Under the pieces are notes generated by a model. The model was not told the DNA's origin, made no database searches, and worked only from the letters and a program-made list of their open reading frames with translations. A stretch of DNA of 5,638 nt from contig DDSR01000019.1 of the NCBI GenBank assembly GCA_002343455.1, positions 1 to 5,638 of the forward strand. Direction: 5' to 3'. The translations under genes were made by a program, and so were the position numbers. This DNA is from Deltaproteobacteria bacterium UBA2385 (GTDB taxonomy: Bacteria > Myxococcota_A > UBA796 > UBA2385). Below, one piece after another: positions 1 through 5,500 of the stretch (positions within the stretch are counted from its first letter, which is position 1; the number at the start of each line of letters is the position of its first letter).

Positions 1-1
1 C

Positions 2-814
2 GCCGCCGAGCTGGGCGTCGATCTGCACGAGGTCGCCGGCACAGGACCCCACGGGGCGGTGCGCCGGCCCGACATCGAGGCCCACCGGCAGCGGCTCGAA
101 GCGGCCCCGGCCCCGGCTCCCACCGGCCATGCCGAGGCCATGCGGCGGGCCATCGCCATCGCCATGACCCGCTCCAACCGCGAGATCCCGCACTACCACC
201 TCGTGCAGGAGATCGATCTGTCCGCGGCGCTGACCTGGCTGGGTCGCTTCAACCTGGACCGCCCGGTCGCGCAGCGGGTGCTGCCCGCCGCCCTGCTCAT
301 CCGCGCCAGCGCCCTGGCCCTGGCCCGCCACCCCGAGCTCAACGGCACCTGGCGCTGCAGCCCCGAGGATCCCGTCGGTCGCTTCGAGCCCGCCCTTGGG
401 GTCCACCCCGGCATCGCCATCAGCCTGCGCGGCGGCGGCCTGGTCCGGCCGGCCCTGCCGCACGCCGACCGCCTGCCCCTGCCCGAGCTGATGGCCCAGC
501 TCGGCGATCTCGTCGAGCGGGCCCGCGCCGGTCGCCTGCGCTCCAGCGAGCTGGCCCAGCCGACCATCACGCTCACCAACCTCGGCGACACCGGCAGCGA
601 CGCCGTCCTCGGGCTGATCTACCCGCCCCAGGTGGCCCTGCTCGGCTTCGGCCGCATCGCCGAGCGCCCCGTGGCCGTCGACGGCCTGCTCGGCGTCCGC
701 CCCACCGTCGTCGCCAGCCTCTCCGCCGACCACCGCGCCAGCGACGGCCACGCCGGCTCGCGCTTCCTCAACCGCCTCGACCGCCTCCTCCAGAGCCCCG
801 AGAAGCTCCCATGA
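2..814 (+). CDS. 2-oxo acid dehydrogenase E2-type acyltransferase (dihydrolipoamide acyltransferase family), 5' partial
   Basis: E2 enzymes of 2-oxo acid dehydrogenase complexes move an acyl group from a lipoyl arm to a thiol acceptor, normally CoA, in the cytoplasm. The frame is open from position 2. Its first codons (AAELGVDLHEVAGTGPHGAV, 2-61, then RRPDIE) read as the second half of a peripheral subunit-binding domain, so the gene starts left of the window and the GTG at 59 is internal. A short Ala/Pro linker (about 104-125) leads to a full-length catalytic domain of about 220 residues, with IPHYHLVQEIDLS near its start, TITLTNLGD in the middle, PPQVALLGFGRI, and the active-site HRASDG (731-748) before a typical C-terminal helix. 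The catalytic His and Asp are present. The usual PVIRDAD stretch reads PALPHAD and the usual FTISNLG reads TITLTNLG, so it is a divergent member. The stop overlaps the next ATG. The lipoyl domain, if any, is outside the window. The family call is firm; the substrate is unknown. Confidence 0.93.
   Translation, partial: AAELGVDLHEVAGTGPHGAVRRPDIEAHRQRLEAAPAPAPTGHAEAMRRAIAIAMTRSNREIPHYHLVQEIDLSAALTWLGRFNLDRPVAQRVLPAALLIRASALALARHPELNGTWRCSPEDPVGRFEPALGVHPGIAISLRGGGLVRPALPHADRLPLPELMAQLGDLVERARAGRLRSSELAQPTITLTNLGDTGSDAVLGLIYPPQVALLGFGRIAERPVAVDGLLGVRPTVVASLSADHRASDGHAGSRFLNRLDRLLQSPEKLP
811..814 (+). promoter_or_regulatory. ATGA stop-start overlap (translational coupling)
   Basis: The TGA stop of the E2 gene (812-814) overlaps the ATG of the carrier protein gene (811-813). 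Such overlaps usually mean that the same ribosomes terminate and restart, giving linked amounts of the two proteins. The lack of a good ribosome binding site ahead of the carrier gene agrees with this. Confidence 0.75.
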
Positions 815-1053
815 CCCGCGACCAGGCCCTCGCCCACGCCTCCGCCGTGCTCGGCGCCATCGCCCCCGAGGTCGACCTCGCCGCCATCGACCCCACCGAG
901 CGCCTGCGCGACGAGGCCGACATCGACAGCATGGACTTCCAGCGCCTGGTCGCCGGTATCGCTGCCCGCACCGGCGTCGAGATCCCCGAGTCCGCCTACC
1001 CCCAGGTCGCCACCCTCGACGGCCTGCTCGGCTGGCTGGAGGCCCGCGGCTGA
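811..1053 (+). CDS. Acyl carrier protein (phosphopantetheine-binding), free-standing
   Basis: This 80-residue acidic protein has the size and helical pattern of a discrete acyl carrier protein, which carries acyl chains as thioesters on a 4'-phosphopantetheine arm. The predicted attachment site is Ser40 (codon 928-930) in ADIDSMDFQRLV, that is DSM where most carriers have DSL. Helix III is represented by the region after GVEIPESAYPQVATLDGL, with a closing LLGWLEARG helix. The start is ATG 811, overlapping the E2 stop codon as ATGA. No strong Shine-Dalgarno is visible (only GAGAAG some 7-12 bases upstream, inside the E2 gene), which fits translational coupling to the E2. The neighbour suggests a job receiving or presenting an acyl group linked to the E2 reaction, but this is inference. 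It is unlikely to be the housekeeping AcpP, which usually carries DSL and sits with fatty acid synthesis genes. A peptidyl or aminoacyl carrier role cannot be excluded. Confidence 0.85.
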   Translation: MTRDQALAHASAVLGAIAPEVDLAAIDPTERLRDEADIDSMDFQRLVAGIAARTGVEIPESAYPQVATLDGLLGWLEARG

Positions 1054-1144
1054 TCAGATCAGGAGTCAGGTCGTTTCAATTCCATTTCCCCACACATCCC
1101 TCCCTTCCGCGGGCGCCGCCCCCCAAAGCGGGTAGACCCCCGCC
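1054..1144. other. Intergenic gap with AT-rich patch; no clear promoter or terminator
   Basis: This 91-bp gap separates the carrier protein gene from the YbjT-like gene. It begins next to a GATCAGATCA direct repeat (1052-1061, overlapping the stop codon). The segment GGAGTCAGGTCGTTTCAATT (1062-1081) and the following CCATTTCC form the most AT-rich stretch of a very GC-rich window. A promoter for the downstream gene could lie here, but I cannot place a convincing -35/-10 pair. No hairpin followed by a T-run is present, so there is no recognisable intrinsic terminator for the E2-carrier unit and read-through into the next gene is possible. Confidence 0.5.
1128..1143 (+). promoter_or_regulatory. 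Small hairpin immediately upstream of the YbjT-like start codon
   Basis: GCGGG (1128-1132) pairs with CCCGC (1139-1143) around a six-base loop, ending two bases before the ATG at 1145. It covers the place where a Shine-Dalgarno would sit, and no such motif is otherwise seen. It may dampen translation or may be chance in such GC-rich sequence. Confidence 0.25.
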
Positions 1145-2584
1145 ATGCCAACTCCATTGACCATCGCCGTGGCTGGCGCCACGGGCTTCGTGGGCCGGCA
1201 CCTCTGCGGCCTGCTGCGCGACCGGGGGCATCGGGTCATCGGCCTGGGGCGCAGCGTGCCCGACGGCGCGCAGCAGGACGGCCTCACCTGGCGGCGGGCC
1301 GACCTCTACCGCCTGCGGCAGACCGAGCGGGCCCTTGCCGGCGCCGACGTGGTCGTCTACCTGGTGCACTCGATGATGCCGGGCACCCGCCTGCAGCAGG
1401 GCCGCTTCGAGGACCTTGACCTCCTGCTGGCGGACAACGTCGGCCGGGCGGCGGCGGCCGTGGGGGCCCGACGCATCGTCTACCTGGGCGGGCTGCTCCC
1501 CCCCGTGGGCGGCAGCTCGCGGCACCTCGACAGCCGCCGCGAGGTCGAAGAGGCCCTGGCGGCCCACGGCGTGCCGGTCACGACCCTGCGCGCCGGGCTG
1601 GTGATCGGCCCGCACGGCAGCAGCTTCCGCATCTTGGAGCGGCTGGTGACCCGCCTGCCCGGGCTCGTCCTGCCGCGCTGGACCCGGGAGCGGACCCAGC
1701 CCATCGCGCTCGACGACGTGCTGCAGCTGCTGGCCCGGGTGAGCGAGGTGCAAGCGCCTCGGGACGAGGCCATCAACGTCGGCGGCCCCGAGGTCCTGAC
1801 CTACGGCGACCTGATCGCCCGAACGGCCAAGGCCATGGGCCTCGATCGCCCCCTGGTCCCGGTGCCGATCGGCTCGCCCTTCTTCAGCGAGCTGTGGGTG
1901 ACGGCCGTGACGGGGGTCCCGCGCCAGCTCACCGGGCCCCTGATCGAGAGCCTGGAGCACTCGATGCTCGCCGGCGATCGTACAGAGCAGCGGGCGCTCG
2001 GCGTCGAAGGCATGGGCGTCGACGAGGCCTTGAAGCGCGCCCTGTCCGGCAAGGTCGACGCGCCCGACGTCCGCCCTCCCCGCGGTGAGTCCAGCGAAGG
2101 GGCCCGAAGGGACACCGTGCGCAGCGTGCAGCGCATGCGACTTCCGGCAGGCTGGACCGCCGCCGACGCCGCCCGCGCCTACCTCGACTGGCTGCCTCGC
2201 GGACTGTTTCCCTTTCTTCGCGTCCACGAAGCCGCCGACGAAGGCGCGGCGATCGCCCTGCGCGGGCTGGGGCTGCACCTGCTCGTGCTGCGCCCCGACA
2301 CCCTGCGCTCCACCCCCGATCGGGCCATCCTGACCGTGGTCGGGGGCCGCCTGGCCCGCCCCCAGGACCCCCAGATCGCCCGCCTGGAGCTGCGCCAGGT
2401 GCTCGACGGGCGCACCCTGGTCGCCGCGGTCCACGACTTCGAGCCCAGCCTGCCCTGGCTGGTCTACCGCCTCACCCAGGCGCCCATACACCAGCTGGTG
2501 ATGCACGCCTTCGGCGCCTGGCTGGCCCGTCAGAAGCTGCAGCCATCCGCCCAGGGATCGTACTTGGCGCCCGTCCCCAGGTAG
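1145..2584 (+). CDS. YbjT-like atypical SDR / NAD(P)-binding protein with C-terminal DUF2867-type region
   Basis: This complete 479-residue protein is close in length and layout to E. coli YbjT, a poorly characterised NAD(P)-binding protein. Residues 7-17 form the Rossmann dinucleotide loop (GATGFVG, GxxGxxG). YLVHSM (72-77), LRAGLVIG (148-155), RERTQPIALDDV (181-192) and the NVGGPEVLTYGDL segment (211-223) are hallmarks of this extended/atypical SDR group. The classical YxxxK catalytic pair is absent; the equivalent stretch reads HLDSRREVEEAL (127-138). From about residue 325 to 465 lies the DUF2867-type region, ending in PSLPWLVYRLTQAPIHQLVM and an amphipathic helix. ATG 1145 is chosen because an in-frame TAG lies at 1133 and the Rossmann strand begins at residue 6. 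No Shine-Dalgarno is visible. The last 18 codons overlap the end of the convergent gene. The substrate is unknown; a cofactor-binding role in redox or quinone/lipid metabolism is only a guess. Confidence 0.88.
   Translation: MPTPLTIAVAGATGFVGRHLCGLLRDRGHRVIGLGRSVPDGAQQDGLTWRRADLYRLRQTERALAGADVVVYLVHSMMPGTRLQQGRFEDLDLLLADNVGRAAAAVGARRIVYLGGLLPPVGGSSRHLDSRREVEEALAAHGVPVTTLRAGLVIGPHGSSFRILERLVTRLPGLVLPRWTRERTQPIALDDVLQLLARVSEVQAPRDEAINVGGPEVLTYGDLIARTAKAMGLDRPLVPVPIGSPFFSELWVTAVTGVPRQLTGPLIESLEHSMLAGDRTEQRALGVEGMGVDEALKRALSGKVDAPDVRPPRGESSEGARRDTVRSVQRMRLPAGWTAADAARAYLDWLPRGLFPFLRVHEAADEGAAIALRGLGLHLLVLRPDTLRSTPDRAILTVVGGRLARPQDPQIARLELRQVLDGRTLVAAVHDFEPSLPWLVYRLTQAPIHQLVMHAFGAWLARQKLQPSAQGSYLAPVPR
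2530..2584. other. 55-bp convergent overlap of two 3' coding ends
   Basis: The plus-strand YbjT-like gene stops with TAG at 2582-2584, while the minus-strand haem protein stops at 2530-2532 (TGA on its strand). The two reading frames therefore share 55 bp tail to tail, with no space for a separate terminator. The shared part encodes residues past the conserved helix of the YbjT-like protein and the final 17 residues of the haem protein. Confidence 0.85.
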
Positions 2585-5500
2585 TCCCCCAGCAGCGCCG
2601 TCGGGTGCGGGCTGACCTGCTGGTAGAGGTTCTGGAAGGTGCGCAGGGCGTGCGGCATCAACCGCTGCTCGCAGATGTCGTAGTGCACCATCGAGCCCCA
2701 CTGCTGAAGCTCGCTGGCGCTGTCGAAGTCGACGTAGTCGGCGTGGCTCATATGACAGAGCAGGCAGTGCTTGCTGACCACGTCCTGGTAGACGTCCTGG
2801 TCGTCGGCGCTTCCGGCCCAGCCCGCGGGCACGGCGTGGAAGTCGGGCGAGGTGGTCGGCAACACATTCGTGGTCGAGGCGCTGCTGCCGTACCAGAGGT
2901 GGACCAGAGAGCGCGTCTCCGGATCGTCCAGGGTGCGCAGCACGGCCTCGTTCAGCTCGCGGAAGGCGGCCTCCTGGCTGGCTGCGTCGATGCCCGAGGG
3001 GCCGCCCCCGGGCAGGGTGTCCAGGTAGCCGTAGGACCCCGCGTCGAAGGGGATGAAGCTCGCCCCCACGTCGCCCCAGCCCGACCAGCCGGCGCTGGCG
3101 ACGTCCTGGCTGCTGATGTGATCCCCGCCGTGGCAGTTCATGCAGAGCTGCGGCACGGCCCGGGGCCCGGTACCGTCCAGGTCGATGCTGGTCAAGCGCG
3201 AGGTCCCGGCCGCGTCGAAGACGTAGAAGCGGGTGAAGAACTCCGGCGTGGCGCTCTTGTCCAGAGGATCGGGCGCCCAGTCCATCGCCACCGTCGCGAT
3301 CGGCTGCCCGGCCAGGAAGGCGGCGAAGTCGGCGTAGTTCGTCACGTACATGCAGACCCGGCCGTCGCTGCCGGTATAGCTGAACATGTCACGGATGAAG
3401 CCCAGGTCGGAGCGGTTCTGGTAGGTAGCCTGGACGTCGCCGATGCCGGAGGGCCAGCCGCAGACGTTGTCCTTCCAGTCGGAGAGCGTCGTGGCCAGCC
3501 CGTCGGGATCGATCGTGTCGTAGTAGCTCTGGGCGAGGTCGTCGGCCGACAGGCTGGTCGAGCCCACCGTCACCGGCTCCAGCCGATGGCGGGTCAGCCA
3601 GGCCGGCGCCGGCACGGTCGGCAGCTCGGGGAGGACGACCTCGGTACACTCCGCCTCGGGGCCGAGGTTCCAGGGAAGGGCGGCGCTGGTCTTGCCCACC
3701 GAGACGGTGCGCGCGGTCGAGGGATCCGGCTCGCAGACCCCTCCCAGGCTGAGCGTGACCGACTGTCCGAGCGGCAGCCCGCCCAGGTGGATCGGAGCCT
3801 GGTGGATGGGCCAGCTCCGGCTGACCGTCTGGCCGCTGGCCGAGGTCCAGGTGCCGTAGACCGTCGTGTAGCCGCTCCACTGGTCGGCGTAGACCGTCAC
3901 ACAGCCCGGGCTGTAGGGTTCGGCCACCGTCATCCAGCCCAGCGCGTCCACCTCGAAGCTGGCGTAGCCGTCCACGACGGTGGCCAGCTCACCGGTGCCC
4001 TGCCAGACCGGCTCGTCCAGCTTGGTGTCGGGGCCCGGTCCCGTCCAGAGCGCGACCTGCCGCTCGCCGCTCCAGTCGTGACCCAAGGCCACCTTGAGCT
4101 GCACGGGCGCGTCGCTGGGCACGATCCGGGCGTCGAGCGGGTTGCCATCCTCGTCGTCGAAGGAGAGCCAGACGGTGGACAGCGGAGACAGGGCGCTCAG
4201 CTCGGGGCTCTGCCCCACCGTCTCCAGCGGCTGGCTGGAGGCGCCCGAGACGATCGACAGCCGCGGGACAGCCGTGTCGGGCAGGGCCTCGCGACCGATG
4301 TAGACCGTGCGATCGGGGATCCGCAGGCTGAAGCTGCCGTCGGAGGCCGTCCAGGTGGTCGCCCCGCCGCCGCTGGAGCGCTCCATCAGCGCCGTGTCCG
4401 CCAGCTCGGCCTCGGCGAGGCAGGGGGCGACGTCCCGCAGCAGGGAGGCGCTGGCGTCGTCGGGGATGTGGACCGAGCTGGGGGCGAGGTCGGGGCCGTT
4501 GAGCCAGTAGAAGCCCGGGCTGAGCCAGGCCTGGGGCCGCTCGGAGTCCAGCAGCTCCTCCTCGCCTTCGGGCGGGACGGCCTCGCCGTGGGGGCTGAGG
4601 CGGCGACCCGCCAAAGCGGCGCTGCTCAGCAGCACGGAGGCATCCTCGGCCGGGTACACCCGCGGCGTGTCGCAGGCGACCAGGAAGTGGTCGGTCTCTC
4701 CACAGACCAGGATGGTCTTGTCGCCGGGCTCGCGGCGCAGGCTGACCAGCGCCTCGCGCGAGCCGATGTCGGTGGTGCGGCCGTTGCTGTAGGAGCGCAG
4801 CGCGGTGAAGGCCTCGCTCGGCGGCACGAAGGAGTGAGCCAGGGCGTCCCCCTCCGTCTGGGCGAGGACCGCGCTCAGGTAGAGCTGCGCCTCTGTCTCC
4901 GTGCTCTCCACCAGGGTGCTGTACAGTCGCGGGACGGGGATCGGCAGGCTGAGGTCGACCGCGCGCGAGGCGGTGATGCCGGCCTCGGCCTCAGCCCCGG
5001 CCCCTCCCTCGGCGTAGACGGTGGCGACCCGGGCGGCGCCGTCCAGCAGGTAGTCCCCCGAGCGGTTCGGCCGGGTCAGGGAGGTCTCGGCGTACCAGTA
5101 ATAGTAGGGCGACTCTCCCCAGACCTTCGGCCGGGCGGCGTCCTGCGTGAAGCCGCAGGAGGCCAGCATCCCGACTCCGGAACAGTAGGTCCGGCCATCG
5201 CCCAGGGTCAGCCGGCCCTTGATCATATGGCTGTCGTCCCAGTCCACACCGAGCCAGGCCCGGATCTCGCCGTCCTCATCGATCTCCAGGGGTTCGCCGC
5301 AGCCCTCGGTCTCGCCGGGCAGGATCCAGCAGCCGGTCCACTCCTCGTCGCCCAGCTCGAGCACGGCCGAGGCCTGACCGCTCTCGTCGGTCACCTCGGG
5401 CAGCAGGATCCGGCTGCCCTCGGAGCCCTGCAGGATCAGGGTGGCCTCGGGGATGGCCTGGGTCAGGTTGCCGTCCTCGCGCAGGTGCAGGCTGAGGTGG

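Noticed and set aside
193..971. Several minus-strand open frames opposite the E2 and carrier genes
   Set aside because: They are Arg/Ser-rich shadow translations with no domain signal. The plus-strand E2 and ACP motifs explain the sequence.
1062..1100. Sigma-70-type promoter in the AT-rich patch
   Set aside because: No pair of hexamers close to TTGACA and TATAAT with 16-18 bp spacing could be found. A promoter may exist, but it cannot be placed from sequence alone.
1105..1143. GC-rich palindromic sequence as an intrinsic terminator for the E2-carrier unit
   Set aside because: The stem is only about five base pairs and is followed by the start codon region rather than a T-run on either strand.
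1076..2701. Long 541-residue open frame on the minus strand opposite the YbjT-like gene
   Set aside because: It is rich in Gly, Ala, Gln, Arg and His with no recognisable motif, as expected of the antisense frame of a GC-rich gene. The plus-strand frame has a clear Rossmann motif and family-wide similarity, so the antisense frame is a shadow.
3389..3880. 163-residue open frame on the minus strand inside the haem protein gene
   Set aside because: It is Arg/Pro/Gly/His-rich and lies in another frame of a gene with two genuine CxxCH motifs and consistent protein-like composition. Nothing supports it as separate.
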